A DNA stretch of 64,000 nt from NCBI GenBank assembly GCA_032821775.1, contig JAVLRN010000008.1, positions 744,001 to 808,000 on the forward strand, in the 5' to 3' direction. Position numbers and translations under genes: made by a program. This stretch comes from Sanguinoderma infundibulare. Taxonomy: Eukaryota; Basidiomycota; Agaricomycetes; Polyporales; Polyporaceae. This document shows, in pieces, positions 51,248-62,951 of this stretch. Position 1 is the stretch's first letter; each line of letters starts with the position of its first letter. The notes under the pieces are model-generated. The model had not been told where the DNA came from. It worked only from the letters and a program-made list of their open reading frames with translations, and did no database searches.

Positions 51248-52952
51248 GCACCACACGGTTGCATTTGTTTGGGTAAAGTGTAGAATATTGTGCTTCTGTC
51301 AGCGAGGTCGCTTTGTGCTCACCTGTCAATCCGCCTAGCGAATTTGGGTCGTCAGAGTAGATTTATCCCAGTCCGAGGAAGAGGAGAGAACCGGGCCCGC
51401 TGTATGCACATAGTCAGCGAAAGGACCCGAAGAGGTATGGGAAACGTCTGAGTTCAGTGCAAAAAGGTGGGACGCACTGAAATCCGTCGTCCATCTGCGA
51501 CATAGGTCAGCAATCAACCGGCAATAATGTGGGCCAGTTGCAGAGAGGAGAGGCAAGGAGAGGCGAGAACAACTGTGCGAGGGACTTCGGCCCGGGAAGC
51601 GAAAGACGGCCAAAACTGGCAATATTGACGCCCATTGATCGAGTCGAAGACCTGGCGGAGGCCGCTCTCTGTTTCTTCCATCCATGATCTGTTCAGCCTT
51701 CCTCTTATTCCCTGACACCTCGCGTTGATGGACGCTACCGGACACATGCTTTAAACCCACATATTAGTTAAGCGAGGAGTACTCAAGTGTTTTGCACGCA
51801 GCTAACGGGCCCGCGCAGGTCGACAGCAAAGGGACGAAGCCGCCTCCGCAATGACCACTAGATTTTGAGGGGACTGATTGGATCCCATAAGAGAGGTCTT
51901 CGCGGTGTCATCAAAGGAGTATATATGTTGCCAGTCAACTGACGGTACGTGTGTCCCTCGCTTGCTCCTCCTGTCCCTCATTTATGCCTTCCCAGGCACG
52001 ATGCGCTTGCAGACACACATAGCGTGAAGTTACGAGTGAGCGGGAAAGAGCAGCCAAGACGCGCAACGCGCTTGCCTTTTACGTGTCGCCCCTTGGTCTT
52101 GATGCATCGATCCGCGCGGCATATACTCGGAAAAATCTCCCCGGAACCGACACCTGAGCTTGACTCATTGCCAGCGACGAGCTCTTACCTCTTCTTCACG
52201 GTTGCCCGCTTGAAGCTCGACCAGCTTTACTCTTGAATATTTCTATTCCGCTACTGCACGACACTGCTACGAAGGGCATCTAGGTAGATGGGCTGTACGA
52301 TTTACCGTTTATGCTGGTACTATCCGGTGAGTGAAGATATTATCTTCTGGCGAGTCGGCCTCACTCACCTGCTTATCAACATCCGCCCGGGGTTGACTGC
52401 ATCCCTGTTAGGGCAGGGGCACCCACACCATGCTGGTCCAGCGAGCCACAAGGCAAGATTTCATAGGCTTGATGATACACTCTACCATTGTTGCGATGCG
52501 CGGAGAGGAAGCGGCGTATATGCATAGAGCTTCATGTTGGGGGACATAGATGTGCGAGTGCAAGTGAGGCTCGTCCGAAAGAGGCAACCAAGGCGCCGTC
52601 TTGGCGTCGCACCCCAAAACGTCACGGTTCCGAGCCTACTGCACGCCCTTTGCTCCATCTATCCCCTCCCTCCTTCACTATCTTGGCTGTATGGCGAACG
52701 CAACATCCGCGGATACGAGCGACGTTCGACACTTCACGAGCGCGCTCGCACCAATCATCGACTCGGAGAAGCAAATCGATTACTCGTCGATGTTTGGTCA
52801 ATAACTTTGTGCGTACTATCGCTACATGGTGTGCTCTACCGTACCTCAATGCAATCTATGTATGTATGCGTATCACCAGACAGTCCAAAAGCCAAAGATC
52901 AGAATGAAAAGCGCCACTGCCCGACGCCACGCAGGCCACAGACGACAATAAC
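51248..52952. other. Intergenic, about 1.7 kb, no gene seen
   Basis: Some open frames (for example 51760-51335, minus) lack recognisable motifs. No RNA gene or repeat detected by eye. Confidence 0.4.
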
Positions 52953-55037
52953 CTAGACGTTGCTCGACGCAGCCCTCGAGACCTGAGTCTCACACACCGT
53001 CTTGTGGTCTTCCGGCCCTTCCAACTGCTCTGCATACACTTCCTGGGTGAGCTTCTCGTCCTTTTCGTATACCTTCCCGTCCTTCTCAGGCAAGTCCGCC
53101 TCGACCTCGTCCAGCGCCTTCTCGGGAGCCACCTCGAGCTCCTCCGCCATGCCCTCCTTGCCGATCCTGTAGAACACCACGAGGGCGATGAACTCCACGG
53201 CGCATATACCGAGCAAGAACCAGAACGATGCGGCGCGGCCCGCGTACTCGGTAGGGCCGCCATGCTTCTCCTCCACGCTCGACTCAATCGAACCGACCGC
53301 TGAGATCCCTACTGCGGAGCCCAGCTGGAGCGCACCGTTGAATATCGCGCCGACCGTCCCCGCCATGGACGCCGGACTCGTGCGGAAGATCGCGACGCTG
53401 TTGGCAGTCGTGAGTAACTGCACGGCGGTCGACTGTATGGAGCGAACGCTTACTTGGTGTGCGTGTAGACGAACATCGCGCCCGCGGAGCCCAAGACGAA
53501 GCCAGGGAACATGTACCCCCAGTACCTCTCCGGGCGATCCGCGAACGCGAACAGGATCGTTGCGATCAAGCACAACGCTTCTCCGAAGAGAAGGATCCAT
53601 TTGGGGTTAATCTTGCGCGACAGCGGGCCGGTGAAGCTCACAGGGAACGCTATGACACCAATCGGAAGCCTACAACAGTGAAAGCGTAAGGTTAAACCAT
53701 CCGACGGCGTCAACTTCGCGGTGAATGAATGGAGCTTGACGCACATGTGTACAGCGGTCGAGATGGCACTCCAACCCCAGAAGTTCTGCCAGAGCGTCGT
53801 GTAGATTGTGAAGACCGTCACCCACCAGAAGAAGGGCAAGAGCGCGGTCCCGAACAGCACCGCAAAGTTCGGGAGGAACCAGGTCCGCGGCGGGATTGCG
53901 GCACGGTCGACGGGGATGCGGATCTCGTACACGAAGAATCCAGCGACCATGAAGACGGCGATGATCAGTGGCGCGAGGACACGAGCTGACCCCCAGCCGG
54001 ACGTCGCTGCGGACGTGACAGCGAAGATGAAGAGGATGAGCGCGACTAGTTGCACGCAGAAGGTAAGCATTTCGAGTCGACGTTTAGAGCGGAGGCGCAA
54101 GTCTGACCTGTGAGGATAGACACGCCGATCATGTCCAAGCTCTTCCACTTCGCGCCTCCGCTCTTGACCTCCCTGGACTCTTGCTTAGGGATGAGGACGG
54201 CGGAGACCACGGCAATGGGCGCGCACACGATCGTGACGAACCAAAACACCCACGACCACGACGCGTACTGCACGAAAATCGCGCCGATGACGAGGCCGAG
54301 GACTGTTTCAGGTTCAGCAAGTCAGCTATGCCTCGTTTCCACAGTGTGTTGAGTAGCGCATAAGCTCACCGTTACCCACAGCGCCGCAGCCGCCGAACAC
54401 GCCGAGCGCACGCGACTGCTCGGTGGGCTCCGGGAAGATGTTCACGAGGAGGGTCACCGCGGAGGGGATGGTCATTGACGCGGCGATGCCGCTGAGTGCT
54501 CGGAGGAGGAAGAGCGGGATCTTGCTGGTAACGAAACCGGAGCCGAGAGAGAAGATGCCGAGGACGGACACGCCGCCGATGAACGCGAATTCTGTGGAAA
54601 CGCCGGCATAAGAGATGCAGAAATGCAGAGGTGAGCGCCCGAGACGTACTGGGGTTGTAGACGTCGCTGATCCGTCCGCTCTGCATGATGGAAACGCGTC
54701 AGCATATACCTGGCCTGTCACCGGATGCAAAGCAACTTACGATGAGCAGAAACGAGGCGAACGTCAGCTGGTACGCGCTGATGATCCAGGTCGACTCCCC
54801 TTCGGTCATGCCCATTGTCCTCACGAGCGCGGGTATCGCAGAGAAGAGCGCGGAGTTGTTGAAGGCATCCAGGAATTGCGCCAGACAGAACGTGACGAGC
54901 AGGGCATATCGGCGTGCTGGTGAGTACTGCGCCGGTTTCGGAGCCTCGATCTTCTCGTCGATGAGCGTCGGTGCCGGTGACGGGCACGTCGACGGGTAAG
55001 CAGAGGGGGCGGTGAGGGAGTCTCGGCGGTCGGTCAT
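52953..55037 (-). CDS. MFS transporter (drug:H+ antiporter type)
   Basis: Exons (minus): 55037-54741, 54680-54650, 54591-54370, 54302-54108, 54045-53745, 53669-53454, 53397-52953; 568 aa, consistent phases. A cytosolic N tail (about 45 residues) is followed by about 12-14 membrane segments. Visible family features: FLDAFNNSALFSAIPAL, SGRISDVYNP (MFS loop 2-3 motif A-like), LFLLRALSGIAASMTIPSAV, GVFGGCGAVGNGVLGLVIG (motif C-like) and SWSWVFWFVTIV. The C tail is highly charged (EADLPEKDGKVYEKDEKL). Likely a plasma-membrane exporter of small molecules; the substrate cannot be told. Exon 2 is just 31 nt. Confidence 0.9.
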
Positions 55038-57853
55038 GCTGTCGCTTCGCTCTAGTCGCGTTCTCGAAGGTGGTTGTATTTCGGTGACGGTGTCGGGCGG
55101 CAAGACACAGAAAGATTGAGCCCTCACACTAGACTAGGGAACAGCGCTCGGGGAACGAAGGCGAGGAGGATGGAAAGTATGCGCACTGACAGCGGTGCGA
55201 CCGTTCAAGTCGCGAAGTGGGCGTGGAAGGTGGAAACCGAGGAGAGCCGGCCTCGTCGTGCCCTTCTTATAGTGGCCTCCCTCACATTATGATATTGTGG
55301 TAGGCTGGCCGCGATGGACACTGAAGGCCGGTCGGGCATCGCCCACGCTTGTCGCTGACTGAGCGTTCTGCCGCATCGAAACCCCACATCCATATCAGCG
55401 TCGTTCTAATGGACAGCATAAGAAGATTGCGAACCTGCAGAAGAGCCGGAGCAGGTTTCATCCAATCGCAAAAGGCTGTTCTGCTTATAAACAAGCTTTT
55501 CTTTCGACCGGGCTGCAGGCGGAAATTATCGTCCATCATGCTTTGCTTATCCTGGGCGCCAAGCGTGCTGACTCATCTGTCGATCCCCCGTAGAGTCCCC
55601 GGGTCATGGGTTGGAATTGCCTCTCATGCAAACCATCTTTGAGCCTCTTTGAGCCTGAATATTCTCATTTTTCTGCGCGGGCCTGACGGCGTAACTTTCA
55701 GAGCCTTTCCTCCAGACTCCAAGCGCACCCGGACGGCATCGAAGTGTCCGAGTCGACCTAGCGAAGGAGTCTGCAGGTAGAGGTATGTTAGTCATCTCCC
55801 GATAACTTCGATTTGGGCTGCTGAGGAATAATCTTGCGATCGATTCGTCGCAGCCTCCGTCAATTGTCGCGAGTCCTCCGGGCCCGAAAGTCAATGACTC
55901 ACAGCGAGATTACCGGCGTCAACCGTGCGAGATGAACGCTGCTGGTTGGTTGCTCCTACGGCCATCGCAAATAAGTACTTGAAGTACATCTCTTTCCAGA
56001 GCTCGGCTGCGTTGCATGGGCAATGACAGAGACTCGGTACGTTTGCACCAAGCTCAACCTCGGGTGCAATGCACTACTGACAGGCTTCCAAGGTCTACAG
56101 CACAACGGTGAACGTCTCTTCTGGAGCAGTCAGTTAAGCGGATTGTCTCAATGGAATGTGACTGGCATTGAGCAAGAACCAGAACCAGAACGGTCAGTAT
56201 GTACGTGCATTCTTCACTTTGCGCTCCTGGCCGTTCCTCATGTCTTGTACTCTGCAAACCGACAGAGGAGGTTTGCGTGGCACGGATTCCAGCCTCGTGC
56301 TTGGAACTTTTGAAGGTCAGAAAGGTGCGTCTCTCCGAAGTGTCTTATCTCATCCCTCACCACGACTCGTTCCCCTCTCCCTTTCCTGTTTCGCCATGCG
56401 TCTGCCCTCTGTTCCGACCGCCAGTTGAATAACTGCATGGCTGCTGACCTCTGAATCGCCCAGCTTTGCCCCTCTGAACGATCTTCCAGTCCGACTCTCA
56501 TGCATCACACGCTCTCTTTGCTCCTTCCGACACCCCCTCGATCGCCACAGCGAGCGCTCAGCATAAACCGCTTCTAAAGGCCAGAACTTGAAGTCGTAGG
56601 AAACGGGGTCCCAATGATTGTACGTCTCTCTCAACTGTTTTATGCTGTGTCTCGCCACGACCCGTTCCTGCCCTCTTTCCCATCCATGGTTTGAAAAATA
56701 GTATGGTTGCCGATCTCCGCGCCCGCCAGCACCTCTCTTTTGAACGATTTGCGGCTCGATTCTCATGCCTTTCCTCACCTCTACCTTTTCCCTCAACAAC
56801 ACGTTCCCACTCGACCTCTCCCGCCTGAGCCGAACGCTCCTCCAAGACCTGTTCTCTATCGCGCTCGACGGGCGGAATCAGTCGTGCGTTTGCACAAGGG
56901 CGGCGGCCTGCCCGAAGAGGTCCTACCGCTCTCGTGAGCTGTGCATCCTGCTGTGGCGCTCGCGCACCTCCCAGACGTTGCGCATGTCGATGAATGGCAC
57001 TAGGCGGCAGTTGCGGCGCGTGACAGAGATGTGGATGGACATGAAGATCGCGAAGACGCGATTTTCGGTCCCTTGGATAGTCAGCTTGGCATGGAAGAAT
57101 GTGAAGCTGATCGCAGGTTAAACTGCTCCAGTACTCTTCGTGTTCGTCCGCCGCCATATGGCCGTCTCTCCGGTCGCACGCGAAGTCGCGATTTGACCGA
57201 GTGTGTCTCCTTTATTGAGGGAAGATATGACGCATATACTGACATGATACCACTCGATCTTCCAGATAGGTTCAAGGATCGCGTTTGGATCTTTCGCAAC
57301 CTGGGTCGGGTGCACTCCGACCCCAACTCCTCGCCGCAGCCGCCCCGCACGCCCAGCGTAGCAGCGGTATTGCGGGGTCGATTGCTCGTCGCTGATGACG
57401 TTGAGATGCAGAACTGCAACCTGCTCCCAAGCCATGTCGCTGCCTCCATATCGCTGGGAGCCAACTTGGAGAACGGGGTATGCCTCGGGTACGATACGTT
57501 GAGATCCGCACCGCGGCGGTTCCTGTAGGATGAGGGTCCGAGCCAAGGAGCACGCCAGAGCCGAAGGTTTGGTTCAGCGAGCAGAGTGACTATTTTCTGT
57601 ACGAACAGGTGTACGGTTCAGATCAGGCTATCTAACACGCTCTTGTTCGGTATCTTACGGTCATCGGAACGGGTGATGGTACGTAGGAAAATGCACAAAC
57701 ACCGAGACGGTGTCCGAATCCCTTGCCTGCTCTTCGCACTCTTCGACCTAGCCCATCCGCAGCATCTCTCTCCCCCCTCGTCCAACGCTATCCCCAGCAA
57801 TTACCTCTCCCCTCGCCGGACACCTCCATCCCGCCCCGCCCATTGCCTAAACG
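55038..57853. other. Intergenic, 2.8 kb, no confident gene
   Basis: Overlapping frames on both strands (for example 56765-57121 plus, 57157-56558 minus) show no family motif. The minus strand near 57090-56950 reads ENRVFAIFMSIHISVTRRN, which looks protein-like but cannot be extended. A diverged direct repeat is noted separately. Confidence 0.4.
56350..56775. repeat. Diverged direct repeat pair, about 130-150 bp each
   Basis: 56360-56500 and 56650-56770 share TCACCACGACTCGTTCC / TCGCCACGACCCGTTCC, then GCATGGCTGCTGACCTC / GTATGGTTGCCGATCTC, then TGAACGATCTTCC..CTCTCATGC / TGAACGATTTGCG..TTCTCATGC, in the same order and spacing. The origin is unknown. Confidence 0.45.
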
Positions 57854-60800
57854 CTATACCGGGGACGCATCTCCAACGATCGCGCCGTCGTCGGCGGCCG
57901 CGTCTTCACGGCCGGGCGCATCGTCGCGAATGGCTTCGTCAGGGTCAGCCTCTGCGACTCTCCTCAATGCGTCCAGGTTTCGGGGCGGCAGTTGGCCAAA
58001 AGGGGGCGTCTGGGTGTGTGCCATCGAACCGAGTGGGTCAGGGTGTGCGTTCGGCGCCGTCGGTCTGGGGATCACCTCGACGACCAGGGCGTACTCGTCG
58101 AACCATACAAACTCGAAGCCGAGACACAAAGTCAACTCTCCTCCGGTCGGTGTTGTCAACGTAAGGTTCTGCGGACCGAGCCTCCAACAGGATGCGAAAT
58201 TTTGCTCTGGGCAACAGAACCGCCCAATGTAAGGGTATTGACTATACTGTGCTCCAGGAGCGCCGAGACTCGAAGGGATGCATGTCATCTTGACATCTAC
58301 TCCCAAAGGGGGGCTGGGTAACGTGTCCCAGACATAGGAGTACTCGATGGTGATAGCAAAGTCAGAAGTGGTTAGCGTCAGGGTATGATGTACGGGGGGA
58401 TCTTCACCGGAGCCTTGGAAGTGAACGGTGAAGGCTAGACCCTGCAGAGCGCGCCTGATGTGTCCCGGTAATGTCAATTTGATCGCCTCGCGTCGTGCTT
58501 CGCCACGCCATCCAGTAATTAGCCAATACTTGGGACCCGGCCACCCCAGGACACGGGTGCAAACACGTCTCTCTGGGAGAATGTCAACGGTGGTGTAGTA
58601 CTGGGAACGCCACGCGAGGTGCAACCCGAGACGGAGTGTCAGAGGTTCTCCCGACGGGCCAGTTAGAGCAACCTCGTTCTGACCAAGGCTCCATTCCCAT
58701 CCCTTCGGCTTAGGCGTGGATGCGTATGACCAGATGTTACTCCGCCTGTCGATGACGCCGAAGAGGAGGTGATCTATCCATGGCAAAGCATACGGACCAT
58801 CGTGGTACTCCCCCGACTCCAAGCTGACCCGGGCCACCATGACTAGGCGGTGTTCATGTGCGTTCTCGGCGCTGTGCTTTCTGAGCACGCACTTGTACGT
58901 GATGGATATGGTGAACTCCGGTCAAGGTTTGCTTGCCAGGATCGTCTCGGCTTGGACCGTCAAAGCGGACAGTGTAGCCCTTAGCCTCCAAGTCCTTCCG
59001 GACCCGTCCTAGGAGGAACACGTTGATGTGCTCGTGAGGCATGCAGAGGTGATGATGAGGCACAACTACAAACTCTGCAGGGACTGAGGCGATCGCAAGG
59101 CGAACATCATAAACAGATGGCGCCCGGAAATCAAGCCCCAGTTCGAGCGTTACAACACATCCGGAGGGTGAAAGGAGTGCGACGCTCCTCGTTGGGTTGG
59201 TGAACGGCTGAGCCCAGTTGATATCCCAGATAACCGCGTCGAAAGGCGGCTCGGCGGAGACGGTTCCCGGATCGATGTCCTCATGGGGAGGCGTGACCCA
59301 GAACAGGGCAGTCACGAATACAACCTCGTCGCCTTCAGCTTCGCACTCCATGTGCAGGTGTTTGACGTAGATGGTGAATGCGTCGTTCGAGAGGGTGAAG
59401 GAATGGGAATGGGAATGGGAATTGGAATTGGAATCGGAATGGCATTCATTGGGACCTCGAAGCTCCGATACGACGTATCCGTGGTCCTTTTGCAATGCGG
59501 CACGACTTGATTCGGAAAGTTTCAGAGTCAAGGGTCTACGGGAAGTACTCCGCTCAAGAGTGGCAGGTTCTGAATGCGGAAGATAGACAGTCTTGACCTG
59601 GGAGCGCGCATACCACGTATGGCTGACGTCGTTGGGTGAAAGAGCGATGATATGGAATGAATAAGGTGCGCCGGGGAAGAGCGGAGGAGTAATATGGATG
59701 GTCCCCGGGTAGATGAAGTCGAACTGAGACTCGGTGGTTTGTATGTAGCAAACCCGACCAAGAAACATTCCCGGCGCGTCCGAGCCAGTGTTCCTGGAAC
59801 ATCCGAGGATAGCGAGGTACCATTCGACCTCCCCATCAGCCATAGCAATCTGCAGACCAGAATGGCGAAGAGGTAGAAGGCGGAACTGAGTGCGTAAGCC
59901 GTAGGGAGTAGTGACATATTCGAGGGCAGGGAGCTGGAAATCTGCGACAGTTTGGCTAGAAGCGCGGACGATATCGTGACTTTCCAAGAAGTTCCGGGGC
60001 GATTGCGGAAGGAATGACTCAGAGGAGTCTAGCTTCAAGAGATCTAGTCGAAGCCCAACCCTTTGGAGGTGATCATGTGCGGTCTTTCCGAACGTGGACA
60101 TGGTACCCCATGCGAACAGGCTCTGGTCAGGGATTCTCTTCAGTATCTCCTCCTGCAGCCGCCTGAAAGCCTCCTCGCCCTCTCCGTAAAGCGTCGGCAT
60201 CTTGATCCCGAAGAGACCCAGTAGCGAATATGCGCGATCCTCGACCCGCGTCGTCTCCCGCGTGGCCGCCCACGACATCCGCTGTGCAACGCTTGCGTCA
60301 CCCAGCGATTTCTTGTGGAGCAGGATGTCGCGATCAATACCGGTGATGTAAGAGACAACCGAAGCTAGATTGTTCTTCGTCCCGATGAACTCCCACCTTC
60401 CTGAGAGGAAGACGACCCGTCGGGGGGCGATCAGCTCTTGCAGCGTCCATCCTCGGGCGAACCACCGGCTCGCGGGGAATCGAGAGTCCTCCTCATCCAC
60501 GTTATCGCCATCAGGTACGTCCGACAGGAAGACAAAGCAGATCTCGGCTCTGGAGTACCAATTGTACATCGAGTTGATCGCCTCCGACAGCTCGGAGCTG
60601 CTCGTCTTGTCGATGCAGGAGGAGTCGACCCAGATGTATCGGTAGCCGTAGCGACGGGCGACTTCGGCGGTTTTCCGGATCTTCTCTGATAGACCCCAGT
60701 GGGGATCCCAGATGCCAGAGAGGTGAGGCGTGGTTCGAGGGACAAGGGAAGGGGTGTTGTCGGTCGAGATGAGGAGGAGCGATGCGTCATCGAGCGGAGG

Positions 60801-61041
60801 ATCTAACGGGAAGATCAGGAAACTCAATGCGAGTATGGGATATGGGGATGGACGCACCATTCACCGATTGCGGAGCATGACGTGCCGTGGCGAGCCTGTA
60901 TGCGTCCTGAATCCTCCTCACGTCTTGGTACGTCTGCTCTCCCTCCGGGTTCCAAGTGTGAGATAGAATGGCGTAAGGTGGAGTCTGCCCGAGGTCCTGG
61001 AAGTCGACGAACTCCCCTGTGTATGTGTCGATCAACCGCAT
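57854..61041 (-). CDS. HET-domain (heterokaryon incompatibility-like) protein with a frameshift
   Basis: Exon 1 61041-60858 (start MRLIDTYTGEF) is joined by a 55-nt GT-AG intron to 60802, which reads open to TGA at 58854 (710 aa). The HET domain shows PPYAILSHTW, KIRKTAEVARRYGYRYIWVD, SCIDKTSSSELSEAINSMYN, WFARGWTLQELIAP and EDRAYSLLGLFGI. After it come several copies of a beta-type unit (TLT-x-FTI-x-x-Y). The last unit and 300 more residues sit in another frame (58888-57854): an extra G near 58920 turns TTGACC-GAGTTCACC into TTGACCGGAGTTCACC. With that base set aside the protein would be about 1,030 residues. HET proteins trigger cell death on non-self fusion in ascomycetes; in basidiomycetes their role is unproven. 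A SNSNSHSHSHS stretch comes from a GGAATG-type hexamer repeat (59397-59445). Confidence 0.85.
59397..59445. repeat. Imperfect GGAATG hexamer microsatellite inside the HET gene
   Basis: Seven or so imperfect hexamers (GGAATG, GGAATT, GGAATC) encode an alternating Ser-Asn/Ser-His run on the minus strand, in the linker between beta-type units. Likely length-variable between strains. Confidence 0.75.
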
Positions 61042-62951
61042 AGCTGCTGAATCTGACAATCGCGGGCTGTATCACTATCTCGAGACTGTGAGAAATGAGA
61101 CAACCCGTACCACTCGCTCAGTGGGAAATGTCGGAAGAGAACCACGGCAGGCGGGAGAGTGAGATGGGTCCTTTTCAACCTTTGTCCGAGTCTTGTGGAC
61201 TTTAAGAGGTCGTCGGAAGGGGGCTGCATGGGGGGAAGTCGTTGCATTGACCGCGCTACCGCAGCAGGGGACGACATTGACCTGTGCATCAACGCCACAT
61301 ACACGTGGGCATCGCACTTACTATTTTAATGAGTAGCGCGGCGGAAGAGACGCTCATGGGTGATTGTAGAAACCGACTCCGTTCCCCCGTATCTCGCGAT
61401 TGAGGAACTGTCTGTGTAGGCAATAAATAAAGCAAGCGGACGACTGATGAGAGTGCGAACCATGTGTACGGACCTAGGCCCGACGGCCTCTGTGCACACC
61501 CCAACCCCGCCTAGCTGAAGACGCAAAAGTGAAAGGTTGAAGTTGACATACGCGGTTCGATCTCAACGAAAGCGATGATGTGCGAAACGAAATCCCCGGA
61601 CGCTCCGTCCAGAGCCCGCTGGCTGCTCCAACACTCTCCACGGCCGAGGGCTAGTGCAAGTCCGACGACGGGTAACCTCAACCCGAGACGGAGGTGGAAT
61701 GGAGGTATTGACCGGAGAGGTCTGGGAACAACTCAGCTTACAGTTCCCGTCATCGTCGACGGTGACGACGATGGCAGACTGATGACGCACGACACAGGTT
61801 TAAAACAGGATCGCTAACTCCAACCAAGCCAAATGATGCTTCCCGTCTGTCGTGCAGCCGAGTCAAACGCGAATGCCGCTAGAGAACCGCGCCTGAGGTC
61901 GATGAAGGCTAGAGTCGATGAACCGGCACTTCCGCAGCATGCTGTCCGCGAAAGGGGAAAGTGATGACCACCACGCCTGGCTGGAACCTGCAAACGTGAT
62001 GCCATCGAGAATCGGCTGGAGTCGCGCCAGCTCGCGAATTGGAGGACCGGCGGAGGTACGCCAGCTAAGGGCTGCAGAAAGCGGTGAACACAACCTGCTA
62101 CCGCAGAGAGATACTAGTAGTAGGGATCAGAGGTGTGTGGATAAACCGTTACGGAATGTACGTACGTTTCTCCCGTCAATGGCACCGGCGGAAAGGACTC
62201 TAGACAGCATTGAAGAACGGTCCACTGGCAGATGACACGAAGTAGCCACACGGACGCCTTGAATACAAATAGGGCAGCTTTAACATATCACCAATGTCAG
62301 AGACAACGAATGTCTCGTACCAAGAGCAACCTGCGGGACCGCGAGCGAATCCTTTGCGGCCCACGCCCACTCAAGGGACTCGGAAATCGAACATGGCAGA
62401 GCATTCCAAAACGCACCATTTTCCCTAGAATCTCTACATAATGTGAGGCAATACTTGCGTGCCAGCTGCGCTGTTCATCTCTTGTCGCGAACAAAAGGCG
62501 CATGCTAGACCGGGTGACGCTGGATTCGATGAGACAATGGTTGAGGAGAAGGGAGAAGGACAAATAAAATCGATTTAGACGCTCATAGGAGAGGCCGGCG
62601 CTCCCGGTTTCTTCCATCCAGCACAGCGTCGACTTGGCTTGGTCTCGAGTTAGTCACCAAGGTCAGTGAAGGAAAGCACCGTCAGTGCGAGCGTCGCCTG
62701 ACATTTTATATCCCAGACAACGGGTGGTGGTGGTCCCTCGAACGTCTATTGAATGAAAGCTGATGATGACTCATCCAGGACATAGCACAGCAACTTTGGT
62801 CTGAGGTTGGACTCGGATATCGAGCCCTCCTGCTCTGGCGAAAAGCACTGCAGGTGCGTATGGGTCTGTTTCACGTCTCGCGTACCTCTCATTGAGAATC
62901 AGGATTATTGCGATTTATCCTCTAGATCACTCGTACTGGGCCGCCGGTTCA
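61042..62951. other. Intergenic, about 1.9 kb, no gene seen
   Basis: Divergent promoter space between the HET gene and the reductase gene. Frames present lack recognisable motifs. Confidence 0.4.

Noticed and set aside
51335..51760. Open frame of 141 codons on the minus strand
   Set aside because: Low-complexity-looking product without family motif; no splice evidence.
56558..57157. Open frame of 199 codons on the minus strand
   Set aside because: Arg/Glu-rich composition typical of an antisense frame; a different frame nearby looks more protein-like but is very short.
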